A program made the translations under genes and the position numbers. DNA of 64,000 nt from assembly GCA_041394945.1 (NCBI GenBank), contig JAWKHH010000004.1, positions 930,001 through 994,000 of the forward strand, read 5' to 3'. The notes beneath the pieces are model-generated. The model had not been told where the DNA came from, ran no database searches, and was given only the letters and a program-made list of their open reading frames with translations. Every line of letters begins with the position of its first letter. The first letter of the stretch is position 1. Below are positions 35,568 to 43,913 of the stretch, in pieces. Source of the stretch: Bryobacteraceae bacterium. Lineage in GTDB: Bacteria; Acidobacteriota; Terriglobia; Bryobacterales; Bryobacteraceae.

Positions 35568-36698
35568 TTAGGGATTGCCCCCGATCTGCCCTCGAAGCCA
35601 TAGTTCGCCCAAGGAATACTCATTCAGCCATTCTCCGAGGTCTTCCCGGTTCAATCGCTCGAAGGTAGTAGCCTGGTCGGTATCTTTTTCGCAAACAATC
35701 ACCGATTCGACGTTTTGGCCTCCAAGGTTGGCGATCAAGGCTGGAGAATGCGTGGTCACAACCAACTGCATTCGGCTCGATGCCTCTACCAGAGCCTGCG
35801 CGACGATGCGGACAGCATCCGGATGTAAGCCCGTCTCCGGCTCTTCAAGACAAACCAGTGGCGGCGGATCTGGGTCGAGAATAATCGCCAGCAAGCACAG
35901 GAATCGAAGGGTCCCATCCGAAATTCGCGGGCTTGGAGTGGCGTCGAGCAGGCCTTCCTCATGCAGGCGCAGAGTCCAGACTGATCGCACCTGATGCGGC
36001 TTCACGCCGCGGTACTGGGGCGCGAAATCGGTCAAGAACCGGTCTACATTGGTTAGGCCGTCTTTCACCCAGAGCTCATGAAGTGCCAAGGCGAGCGTGC
36101 TGCCGTCTTCGGCCAGTTGCGGATCTACGCCAGACCCGAGTCCCTGTCGAATGCTGCCGTGCTTGCTCGTGTTGAAGTCGCGATAGATGCGAATGGATTC
36201 GACCCGACTCGCCAAATCCGTGAGTCGGCGCGGATCTGCCGGACTCCGGAATTGCGCGAGAAGGGATTGATCATCCGAGAGGCCTACGGGCCCCCTAACG
36301 GAGAATGGGTAGCCCAGCGTGGCCTTTCCAGCGGAACGATGCAGCCAGGGGCGCCCGTCGGAATCGCGCATATCCTCTTCGTCGATCTGGAACTGCGATT
36401 CGGGTGCGGAAAACTTCAGTTTGTGGGTGAGGGTGAGTTCGTCCGGGCGGATCCGAAACTCCGCCAGTGCACTCTGGGCTGTCTCGTCTTCCCCCCGCCA
36501 TATCCAAGCAGGAGGCCTTCCTCCCTGGTCCAGATAACCCCTCAGGTTCGTCGCGCACGCCCGCAACAACCCGATCGATTCCACCAGATTCGACTTGCCC
36601 GACCCGTTCGGCCCAATCAACACATTGAGCGGCCGCAACGCTAGCGTCGTGTCGCGAAACGAGAGCAGCCGCTCGAAGTGAACGTGTTCCAGGAACAT
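35568..36698 (-). CDS. AAA/RecF-like ATPase (AAA_21, OLD/ABC-type)
   Basis: 376 residues. Walker A GPNGSGKS (29-36), signature-like RISDGTLRFLCLLAIIL, Walker B with PLVCLEEPETGLHP, and switch His in VVTTHSPALI: the SMC/RecF/OLD-type ATPase set, without a long coiled coil. Start ATG at 36698 with no strong ribosome binding site; it follows an aldo/keto reductase gene by 18 bases on the same strand, though that link may be only positional. Its DUF4276 partner follows immediately. Single-gene RecF-like ATPases also occur in DNA repair, but length, motif spacing and partner favour the defence-like ATPase family. Confidence 0.85.
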   Translation of the reverse strand: MFLEHVHFERLLSFRDTTLALRPLNVLIGPNGSGKSNLVESIGLLRACATNLRGYLDQGGRPPAWIWRGEDETAQSALAEFRIRPDELTLTHKLKFSAPESQFQIDEEDMRDSDGRPWLHRSAGKATLGYPFSVRGPVGLSDDQSLLAQFRSPADPRRLTDLASRVESIRIYRDFNTSKHGSIRQGLGSGVDPQLAEDGSTLALALHELWVKDGLTNVDRFLTDFAPQYRGVKPHQVRSVWTLRLHEEGLLDATPSPRISDGTLRFLCLLAIILDPDPPPLVCLEEPETGLHPDAVRIVAQALVEASSRMQLVVTTHSPALIANLGGQNVESVIVCEKDTDQATTFERLNREDLGEWLNEYSLGELWLRGQIGGNP

Positions 36699-36716
36699 CG
36701 CCGGCCGTACGCGCCT

Positions 36717-37592
36717 CTACGCCAGCGCGAGATTCAAATTCTCAATCGCCTCGTCGATCTCCGCCGTATTCTTATACCCCACCGTCACGCTGTCCACCCC
36801 CGCCTTCCGGAACGCGTACCGCATCGCCTTCCGCCGGTCCTCCCGGTTCGTGAACGCCCCCTCGCCCACCAGCTTCATGCTGATCACGCCCATGCCTTCC
36901 TTGCGCACCTGTTTGACGTGCTTCACCACCTCCGGCACGTTCCCCAATCCCCGCGTGTTGTACTCCTCGGCGTCCATCTTCGTCCCGTTGTGATTCACCC
37001 GGATCATCGCCACTTCCAGCCACTTGTTCCCCGGGAACTGCCGCAGCGCCGGCAGGCCGTGGACGGACGCACCGTGCCCGATCAGCGCCTGCCTGTGCTT
37101 CGCCTCCAGAACCCCGTCCTGCCACCGGACCGTCTTGGTGGGCCAGTCCGCCACATGCTGGTAATGCAGTAGCATCACATCGAAATAATCGGTTTGCGCG
37201 AGCTTCCGCAGCTCGTCGATCTTTTCCTGCGGATTCACTCCCTCGCGAGTCGTCACCTTCGACATCAACCGGTACGTGTCGCGTGGGATGCCTTTCAGCG
37301 CGATGCCGAGCATCTTGTGCATCTCACCGTAGCTCTCGGCAGTTTCGAAGAACCGGATGCCGCGGTCGTACGCATAGCGAACCAGCCGGGTGAATTCATC
37401 CTGGCCCAGTTCGCGCTGCACGCGCCCGCTAAAGCTCCCCGTGCCGAACGCGAGGCGCGTCACCTTCACGCCGGACTTGCCAAGCGTCACCCAGTCGGTC
37501 GCCTTTCCCCGCGCGGCGGCGGAGGGTACTATCGTGCCGGCAGCGGCAAATGCTGCGGCTTCCAGGAATCTGCGGCGGGAACAGGGTGTCAT
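36717..37592 (-). CDS. Tat-exported aldo/keto reductase
   Basis: 291 residues from ATG 37592, which follows AAAGGA. Twin-arginine signal (CSRRRFLEAAAFAAAG) and an AKR TIM barrel starting at KSGVKVTRLAFGTGSF. Tetrad residues Tyr, Lys (MSKVTT) and His (LLHYQHV) are present, but the position normally Asp (FDTA) is Glu: RFFETAESYG. AKRs reduce carbonyls with NADPH, yet a periplasmic location with a Tat signal implies the cofactor is acquired before export. Lies 73 bases after the ADOP permease on the same strand and may belong to that operon. Substrate unknown. Confidence 0.85.
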   Translation of the reverse strand: MTPCSRRRFLEAAAFAAAGTIVPSAAARGKATDWVTLGKSGVKVTRLAFGTGSFSGRVQRELGQDEFTRLVRYAYDRGIRFFETAESYGEMHKMLGIALKGIPRDTYRLMSKVTTREGVNPQEKIDELRKLAQTDYFDVMLLHYQHVADWPTKTVRWQDGVLEAKHRQALIGHGASVHGLPALRQFPGNKWLEVAMIRVNHNGTKMDAEEYNTRGLGNVPEVVKHVKQVRKEGMGVISMKLVGEGAFTNREDRRKAMRYAFRKAGVDSVTVGYKNTAEIDEAIENLNLALA

Positions 37593-37665
37593 GGTCGTCC
37601 TTTCTGATTCGATTCGAGTTCTGTTCATATCGATGATATACCCACCGCCGCCGCGCCCCGGCCAA

Positions 37666-40371
37666 TCAGTCGTCCCGAAGCACCACAGCCGGGTCCACTC
37701 GCGCCGCTCTCCGTGCCGGAAACCACGCGGCAACGGCCGCGGTCACGGCGAGCAGTCCCACCGCCAACGCCAGCGTCACCGGATCGTCGGGCTCGAGTTG
37801 GTACAGGATCGACTTCACGTATCGCGACAGCGCCACCGCACCCGCCAACCCGATCGCGATGCCGCCCATCACCAGCCGCGCGGACTCGCCGAGCACCAAC
37901 CGCGAAATGTCGCCCCGGCGTGCGCCAAGGGCCATCCGGACGCCAATCTCGTTCCGCCGCCGCGCGACCGTGTACGACATCACTCCGTACAAACCAAGTG
38001 TCGCCAGCAGCGCCGCCAGGATGCCGAACGCGCCGGAGAGGTTCGCCATCAGCCTCTCTCGCAAAACGGAGCGAGCCACCTGGATGTCGAGGATCTGGAA
38101 CTCCGCCTGCAGCGCCCCCTCTCCCTCGAGCACGGCACGGATCCCGTTGATGGTCCCGCTCAATGGCAGGTTGGATCGGACAAGGAAATCCAGCCGGTCC
38201 GGGAAGTCGTCGAGTTGCGTCACCGGAAGGAACGCGATGGCTTTGAAATCCTCCCGTAAGTTGTTGTACTTGGTGTTCTCCACCATGCCCGCGACCTCGT
38301 AGATGGTCGGCGGCCTTCCGGCGGGCCCCTCCACGCGGAAGCTCCGGCCAACCGGATTGCCTCCGCCGAAAAGCTTCTTGCTGAACTCCCGGTTGACGAT
38401 CGCGATTCGCTGCACCCCAGCCATATCGGCTTCCGTGAACTCGCGGCCGGCGACGAGCCGCGTGCCCATCGTCGCAAAGTAACCCGGAGTTACGGCATTG
38501 AAGAACGACAACACCGGCTCCGCCGTTTTGCCGCGCTCCGGCTGCACATGGTCGTTCCAACCGCTCTGGCTGAAGGGCGTGAACAACGTTCCGGCCACTC
38601 CCGTGACCCCTGGCAGGGCGCGGACGCGCTGTTGGACACGTTCGAATGCCGCCTGACGTTGCGGCGCGTCCAGCTTCGGTGCGGACACGAAGAGGCTGGC
38701 AACCAGCACTCCCTCCGTCTTGATCCCAGTGCCGGTGGATAGAAGCCTGCCGAGGCTGCGCGTGAACAACAGCGCCCCCACCAGGAGCACCAGGCACAGT
38801 GCGATCTGCGAGGCAACCAATCCTCTCCGAAGACGGTTCCGGTCCCCGGCCGCCGCCGTCCCACGTCCGCCGAGCATCGCCCCGGCCGGCGGCCGCCTGG
38901 CGGCCTGAATCGCCGGCGCAAGTCCGAAGAGCACGCAGGCGATCACCGCGGTGCCAGCCGTAAACGCGAACACGTGCCAATTCAACCCGGGCGGGAGCGC
39001 CAGACGGCTGTCGCCGTCGTCCAGGAACGACACCAGCGAACGGCTAAGCACATGGCCGATCGCGGCGCCCGCAACCGATCCGGCCGTCGCCAGAGCCAAG
39101 CTCTCGGTGATCAACTGCCTCGCCAGCCGGAGTCGCGACGCACCGATCGCCGTGCGCACCGCGAACTCGCGCGCGCGGACACTCGCTCGCGCCAGAAGTA
39201 GATTGGCGAGGTTCGCGCATGCGATGAGCAGCACAAGCGCCGTGAGGGCGAGCAACATCCACAATGGGCTCTCGTAGGATTTGCGGATCGAAGGCAAGCC
39301 GCCTTCCCCGGAAACCACCGTAAGCCGGTTCTTTCGGTACCTCTGCGCCGAGTCGGGGCGATACTCGGGCGGAACGGTCTCGGCGAAGAGCCCCGGGGAC
39401 ATCTCGCCGAAGTGGGCTGCTGCCCGTTGCGGAGTCCAGCCGGGCGCAAGCCGGCCCACGAGGCCCAGCCACCACCACGTCGGCGAAGCCATCCGCCCGT
39501 TGCCGTCTTCTGAGAGGATCGCCGAGATACACAGAGGGGCGGCCACATCGAAGCGCCTGCCTGGCTCCAGGCCATAGAATGCACGCGGCATTACCCCAAG
39601 AATCGGAAAGGCACGGCTGTCAAGGCGGATCTCGCGGCTCGTCACGTTGGCCGCCCCACCGTACTCCCGCTGCCAGAACGCGTAGTCCAGCAGGACACCT
39701 GGCGTCTTGCAGCCGATGCGATCTCCATCCGCGGCGAAACCACTGCCTATGAACGGCGCAACGCCCAGAACCTCTGCGAAGTTCGCGGAAAGGTACAAGC
39801 CATCCGCATACCGCGCCTCACCGGCGAGGCTCAGGTTGAAGCGCGTATTGCCCATCGCCATGATCGATTCGAAGGCGCGTTGCCGTGCCTGAATTTGCTC
39901 GTAAAGGGCGTAAGTGAAGGCTCGGTTTCGCGCGTTGTATGTGCCCCGGCTGTAGAAATCCCCCTGAGAGTCGACGAAGGCTAACCGCGCCGGGTCGCGC
40001 ACCGGAAGCGACTGCAGCCGGATGCCGTCGACGAGTTGGAAAATCGCCGAATTCGCGCCGGCTCCCAATGCCAGCGAGAGGATCGCGACGGCCGTGAACC
40101 CCGGCGCGCGGCGCATCTGGCGCCCGGCCTGTCGCAGATCTGCCCATGCGGAATCGAGCCAGGCGGTAACGTTCATATCTCGGGTTCGCTCCTTCTGATT
40201 GGCGAGACTGCCGAATGCGCGAAGAGCCTCCCTGCGAGCCCGTTGCCGCGGGACGCCCGCTTCCACCAGCGAGTCCACACGTTCGGCGATGTGGAACGCG
40301 ATCTCCTCCTCGATCTCCCGCGTCAGCGCGTCGTTCCGGAAGACGTTGCGGAGGCGGTGGATCAGCGCCAT
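37666..40371 (-). CDS. ADOP-family MacB/FtsX ABC transporter permease
   Basis: 901 residues. An N-terminal cytoplasmic segment (about 1-65, IEEEIAFHIAERVDSLV, as in the acidobacterial duplicated orphan permease family) precedes two copies of a MacB_PCD periplasmic domain and FtsX permease unit. The first unit has helices near 90-110 and 370-480, and the second near 510-535 and 770-885. No ATP-binding domain is fused and none is adjacent, which is the usual ADOP arrangement. It starts directly after the PadR gene. These proteins are highly amplified in Acidobacteriota; the transported substrate is unknown. Confidence 0.9.
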   Translation of the reverse strand: MALIHRLRNVFRNDALTREIEEEIAFHIAERVDSLVEAGVPRQRARREALRAFGSLANQKERTRDMNVTAWLDSAWADLRQAGRQMRRAPGFTAVAILSLALGAGANSAIFQLVDGIRLQSLPVRDPARLAFVDSQGDFYSRGTYNARNRAFTYALYEQIQARQRAFESIMAMGNTRFNLSLAGEARYADGLYLSANFAEVLGVAPFIGSGFAADGDRIGCKTPGVLLDYAFWQREYGGAANVTSREIRLDSRAFPILGVMPRAFYGLEPGRRFDVAAPLCISAILSEDGNGRMASPTWWWLGLVGRLAPGWTPQRAAAHFGEMSPGLFAETVPPEYRPDSAQRYRKNRLTVVSGEGGLPSIRKSYESPLWMLLALTALVLLIACANLANLLLARASVRAREFAVRTAIGASRLRLARQLITESLALATAGSVAGAAIGHVLSRSLVSFLDDGDSRLALPPGLNWHVFAFTAGTAVIACVLFGLAPAIQAARRPPAGAMLGGRGTAAAGDRNRLRRGLVASQIALCLVLLVGALLFTRSLGRLLSTGTGIKTEGVLVASLFVSAPKLDAPQRQAAFERVQQRVRALPGVTGVAGTLFTPFSQSGWNDHVQPERGKTAEPVLSFFNAVTPGYFATMGTRLVAGREFTEADMAGVQRIAIVNREFSKKLFGGGNPVGRSFRVEGPAGRPPTIYEVAGMVENTKYNNLREDFKAIAFLPVTQLDDFPDRLDFLVRSNLPLSGTINGIRAVLEGEGALQAEFQILDIQVARSVLRERLMANLSGAFGILAALLATLGLYGVMSYTVARRRNEIGVRMALGARRGDISRLVLGESARLVMGGIAIGLAGAVALSRYVKSILYQLEPDDPVTLALAVGLLAVTAAVAAWFPARRAARVDPAVVLRDD

Positions 40372-40372
40372 C

Positions 40373-40708
40373 TCACGCCGTCCTCAACACCCGCGCCACG
40401 CCCCGCGTCAGGCGCTGCCAGCTCTCTTTCTCCGCCTCCAACTGCTGGTGGCCGGCGATGGTTAGTGTGTAGAATTTCGCCCGGCGGCCTTTTTCCGTCA
40501 CATCCCATGTCGCCGCCAGCCACCCCGCTTGCTCCATCCGGTGCAGGGCAGGGTAGAGGGAGCCCTCTTCCACACGAAGCAAATCCTCGGATACATTCTG
40601 AATATGGGAGCAGAGCGCGTAGCCGTGCAACTTGCCGCGCGCTTCCAGCGTCCTTAGCACCAGCAGGGTAAGCGTCCCCTGGAGGATGTCGTTCTTCGAT
40701 TTTCCCAT
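40373..40708 (-). CDS. PadR-family transcriptional regulator
   Basis: 111 residues, a small winged-helix protein with the PadR signature GTLTLLVLRTLEARGKLHGY and EGSLYPALHRMEQAGW. The C-terminal helix (LEAEKESWQRL) is the short type-2 dimerisation arm. Directly upstream of the ADOP permease with only one base between stop and start, so it probably regulates that operon and itself. A good promoter and a TATGTATAC half-site-like sequence lie immediately upstream. Confidence 0.92.
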   Translation of the reverse strand: MGKSKNDILQGTLTLLVLRTLEARGKLHGYALCSHIQNVSEDLLRVEEGSLYPALHRMEQAGWLAATWDVTEKGRRAKFYTLTIAGHQQLEAEKESWQRLTRGVARVLRTA

Positions 40709-40724
40709 GCCTAGCTACCTATGT

Positions 40725-40753
40725 ATACTACGCACGAGCCGCCGTTTCGTCAA
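40725..40753 (-). promoter_or_regulatory. sigma70-like promoter of padR-ADOP with probable PadR operator
   Basis: On the minus strand TTGACG (40748-40753), 17 bases, TAGTAT (40725-40730). The -10 overlaps TATGTATAC (40720-40728), similar to PadR half-sites. On the plus strand the same bases read TATACT (40724-40729), which may serve the divergent POTRA gene. Confidence 0.6.
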
Positions 40754-40762
40754 CCGCGGATA

Positions 40763-42055
40763 ATGAGAATCATGCGGTTTTTCGCATTCTGTCTGATTGC
40801 GTCCTGCGCCGGCGCCGCCATGGCGCAACCCAAGCAGGCCGCCTTTCCCATCCATTCTGTGAAAGTCACCGGCAGCAAGCTCTACCAGGAAGAGGCGCTC
40901 GTGCGGGCCTCCGGCCTCGCCCCGGGCGGCGCCTACACCGAGGCGCAACTGGACAAGGTGCTTGAGGGCAGCCAGAAACGCCTGCTGGAAAGCGGCGCGG
41001 CGGCCAATGTCAGCTATCGGTACGGGCCTTCCGGCAGGGGTGGCTACGATGTCACCTTCGAGGTGGTCGACTATGAGCAGCGAATCCCGTACCGTTTCGA
41101 AGCGCTCGATATCGACGATGCGAAGGCGCGCTCCTACCTCAAAGAGAAGGAGCCCTTGTATGGCGATCTGATCCCCGCCTCCGAAGCCATCGCCGAGCGT
41201 CTCCGCCGCCATGTTGCCGAGTTCGCGAAGAAGGACGTGAAAGTCCGCATGGAGCCCGATCGCGATGGCAACCTCAACGCGGTGTTCATCCCGGCGGCCG
41301 GCCTGCCTTCGGTGGCCGAAGTGTCGTTCGCGGGTAACAAAGCCGTTCCCACCACGCTGCTGCAGAACACCATCCACGGCGTGGCCGTCGGCGCCATCTG
41401 GCGCGAAGACCGGTTCCGCGAACTCCTCCAGACCTCCATCGTCCCGCTCTACCTGAACCGTGGGCGTGTTCGCGTGAAATTCCCGAAGGTGGAAGGCACG
41501 CCGCTCTCTGGCACGGATGTGCTCGGCGTCGCCGTCAAGGTGACTGTCGAGGAAGGGCCCAGTTACAACGTCGGCGCCGTCACCGTATCGGGAACGCCGG
41601 ATAACGACGGCCTCACGCATGAATCCGGCCTGAAGTCCGGAAACGTGGCCAACTATGAGGAGATCCGCGAAGGTCAGAAGCGGCTCCACGCTGCCCTGCG
41701 CCGGCTCGGATTCATGAAGGCGGATTCGAAGTTCGTTCCCTCCATCAACGACAAGACGCAGGAAGTGGACGTCCACTATCGCGTGTCCATGGGGCTGCGC
41801 TATACCTTCGTGAAAATGGACACTCGCGGCCTCGATCTTCATGGAGAACATGAGGTGCGGCGCCTCTGGTCGATGAAGGAAGGAGAGCCGTTTAACGCCG
41901 ACTACCCGGACTACTTCCTGGCCCGCCTCCGCGAGGACGGGATCTTCGACAATCTCCGCAACACCAAGGCTGTCATCGAGCCCGACGAAGCGGCCCAGAC
42001 CGTCCATGTGACGCTGGTCTTCAACGAGCCCGAGAAACGTCCCGTCCTGCGTTGA
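40763..42055 (+). CDS. POTRA-domain protein without a beta-barrel
   Basis: About 430 residues. Signal peptide (MRFFAFCLIASCAGAAMAQ), then four to five POTRA-like units of about 75-80 residues with the usual pattern (FPIHSVKVTGSKLYQEEALV, SVAEVSFAGNKAVPTTLLQ, YNVGAVTVSGTPDNDGLT). No C-terminal Omp85 barrel is present; the protein ends after the last unit, so it is about half the length of BamA. Start taken as ATG 40763 (40772 also possible); a frame to 40721 would read into the padR promoter. Probably periplasmic, either interacting with a Bam/Tam-type barrel or acting in protein assembly. Confidence 0.78.
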   Translation: MRIMRFFAFCLIASCAGAAMAQPKQAAFPIHSVKVTGSKLYQEEALVRASGLAPGGAYTEAQLDKVLEGSQKRLLESGAAANVSYRYGPSGRGGYDVTFEVVDYEQRIPYRFEALDIDDAKARSYLKEKEPLYGDLIPASEAIAERLRRHVAEFAKKDVKVRMEPDRDGNLNAVFIPAAGLPSVAEVSFAGNKAVPTTLLQNTIHGVAVGAIWREDRFRELLQTSIVPLYLNRGRVRVKFPKVEGTPLSGTDVLGVAVKVTVEEGPSYNVGAVTVSGTPDNDGLTHESGLKSGNVANYEEIREGQKRLHAALRRLGFMKADSKFVPSINDKTQEVDVHYRVSMGLRYTFVKMDTRGLDLHGEHEVRRLWSMKEGEPFNADYPDYFLARLREDGIFDNLRNTKAVIEPDEAAQTVHVTLVFNEPEKRPVLR

Positions 42056-42079
42056 ATCGCGTGTCGGCTGTGTTAACTT
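42052..42079 (+). promoter_or_regulatory. promoter candidate for scpA overlapping the end of the POTRA gene
   Basis: TTGAAT (42052-42057), 16 bases, TAACTT (42074-42079), then eight bases to the GTG start at 42088. If used, the scpA mRNA would have little or no leader. Confidence 0.35.
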
Positions 42080-42087
42080 AGAAAACG

Positions 42088-42882
42088 GTGCCGGCGCCGC
42101 CCATCAATGTCCATCTCGAGGTTTACGAGGGACCGCTCGATCTCCTCCTGGACCTCATCCGCAAGCAGCAGATCAACATCTACGACATCCCGATCGCCAA
42201 GATCACGGCTCAGTACCTCCAGTACATGCAAAAAGCGGCGGAACTGAGCATCGAACTCAGCGCCGAGTTCGTGTACATGGCCGCGACTCTGATCCAGATC
42301 AAGTCGAAGATGCTCCTCCCGAAGGATCCGGAACTCGAGAAGATCGCGCCGGAAGAAGATCCGCGAAAAGAACTCGTGGATCGCCTCCTCGAGCACGAGC
42401 GGTTCAAGAACGCCGCCGAAATGCTCCACCAGAAGCGGCTGATCGAGGAAGCCATCTGGTCCAATCCGCAAATGGCTCACTTCGCCGACTCCGGCGACGA
42501 GCCCGGCGAACTCTCGGTCTCTCTGTTCGACTTGGTTCAGACGCTCCAGAAAATCCTCGAACGGGCAAAGGCGCGTCCGGTCTATGGGCTTGCCAAAGAA
42601 GATGTTACGGTTCCGGACATGATCAGGTACTTGAGTAGCGTACTCAAGGATGAGATCGGAGGCAAGGAAGCCATATCGGCGACGAAATTGTTTGAGCGGC
42701 AGAGAAGCCGCCGGGCGATGATCTGTCTCTTTCTCGCTATCCTGGAGATGGTGCGGATGCAGGCTGTCGAACTGGTGCAGCAGGAAGCCTTCTCCGACAT
42801 CGGGATTCAGCGCCACAGGAATTTCGAAGAGGTCTTTGCCAACGATCAGGCGCTGGCCGCAATTCAAGAGGAATACAGCTAA
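42088..42882 (+). CDS. scpA: segregation and condensation protein A
   Basis: 264 residues, kleisin subunit of the SMC-ScpAB condensin, needed for chromosome compaction and segregation. The N-terminal SMC-neck-binding segment VYEGPLDLLLDLIRKQQINIYDIPI is diagnostic, followed by KSKMLLP and the C-terminal winged helix (FLAILEMVRMQAVELVQQEAF) that contacts the SMC head. GTG start with no clear Shine-Dalgarno. Five bases separate it from scpB. Confidence 0.95.
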   Translation: MPAPPINVHLEVYEGPLDLLLDLIRKQQINIYDIPIAKITAQYLQYMQKAAELSIELSAEFVYMAATLIQIKSKMLLPKDPELEKIAPEEDPRKELVDRLLEHERFKNAAEMLHQKRLIEEAIWSNPQMAHFADSGDEPGELSVSLFDLVQTLQKILERAKARPVYGLAKEDVTVPDMIRYLSSVLKDEIGGKEAISATKLFERQRSRRAMICLFLAILEMVRMQAVELVQQEAFSDIGIQRHRNFEEVFANDQALAAIQEEYS

Positions 42883-42887
42883 ACGAG

Positions 42888-43913
42888 ATGGAAGAATCCA
42901 CCATGACCCCGCCGGAACAGGAAACTGCCGCGGCGGCGGAGGAAACCGCATTGGAGATGGCGCCGGACGAACTGGGCGTGGAGACCCAGACGCCGGCCGA
43001 AGACACCGAAGCGATCCGGCTTCGTGCGCTGGTGGAGGCGGTGGTCTACGTGCTTGAGGAGCCAATGCCGGCGGCGCAGATCGCTCAGGCCCTCAATCGG
43101 CCCAAGGAGCAGATCCAGGCCGCGCTCGACTGGCTGGTTGCCCAGACGGCGGAAACCGCTCGCGGCGTCGCCATCCGGGAAGTCGCCGGCGGCTACAAGA
43201 TGAGCACCAAGGCGGAGTTCCACGACGAGATCCGCGGTTTCGTCAAGAAGCTCAAGCCGCCCTTGAAGCTATCGCTCGCGGCGCTCGAAACCCTGGCCGT
43301 CATCGCGTACAAGCAGCCCATCACCGCGCCCGAAATTCAGGAAATTCGCGGCGTGCAGGGCACGGGCGTGCTCAAGACCCTGCTCGAACGCAAACTGATC
43401 ACTGCGGCTGGCCGCAAACAGGTGGTCGGGCGCCCGGTCCTCTACAAGACGACGAAAGACTTCCTCGTCCAGTTCGGGTTGAAGGATCTCGCCGAGCTCC
43501 CCACCTTGAAGGAGTTCGAAGAGTGGAGCCGCCTCGCTCTGGGCGATAGCGGGGACGAAACGGTGGAGGAAACTCCGGTGGCCGACCCGCCCGCCTCCGA
43601 AGAAGAGCCTGCCGCCGCTGAAGCCTCGAGCGAGGCCCCTGGCCCCGAGGCGGACGCCGAGCCCCCGGCCGCGGAAAGCGCAACCGAAGAAGCGGAGAGC
43701 GCTCCCGCCGAGGCCGCATCAGCCCCCGCCAGCGACGACGCACCTCCAGCCGAAGACGCGGCTGCCGCTGAAGATGCGTCCGCCGGCGCCGAGGTGCCGG
43801 GCGCCGAAGCGGTAACTGTCGCCGGCGCCACCGAGGCCAGTGGGACCGGCGCCGAGTCCGAGCCCGAAGAAGCGCCGGAGGAAGAGCCCGCCGCGCGCGC
43901 AGCGAATGCCTGA
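42888..43913 (+). CDS. scpB: segregation and condensation protein B with long acidic tail
   Basis: 341 residues. Two winged-helix domains lie at about 45-115 and 115-205; the blocks ETLAVIAYKQPITAPEIQEIRGV and VLKTLLERKLI are typical ScpB. The N-terminal ~40 residues are acidic (PPEQETAAAAEET), and residues about 225-341 are a Glu/Ala/Pro-rich low-complexity tail not found in most ScpB (usually around 200 residues). ScpB dimers bind the ScpA kleisin. The next gene starts inside its last eight bases, so the tail's end is also the translational coupling site for rluB. An ATG at 42903 is an alternative start. Confidence 0.93.
   Translation: MEESTMTPPEQETAAAAEETALEMAPDELGVETQTPAEDTEAIRLRALVEAVVYVLEEPMPAAQIAQALNRPKEQIQAALDWLVAQTAETARGVAIREVAGGYKMSTKAEFHDEIRGFVKKLKPPLKLSLAALETLAVIAYKQPITAPEIQEIRGVQGTGVLKTLLERKLITAAGRKQVVGRPVLYKTTKDFLVQFGLKDLAELPTLKEFEEWSRLALGDSGDETVEETPVADPPASEEEPAAAEASSEAPGPEADAEPPAAESATEEAESAPAEAASAPASDDAPPAEDAAAAEDASAGAEVPGAEAVTVAGATEASGTGAESEPEEAPEEEPAARAANA

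Noticed and set aside
40715..42007. 430-codon minus-strand frame opposite the POTRA gene
   Set aside because: The plus strand has a signal peptide and repeated POTRA units; the antisense frame has neither a plausible start signal nor a family.
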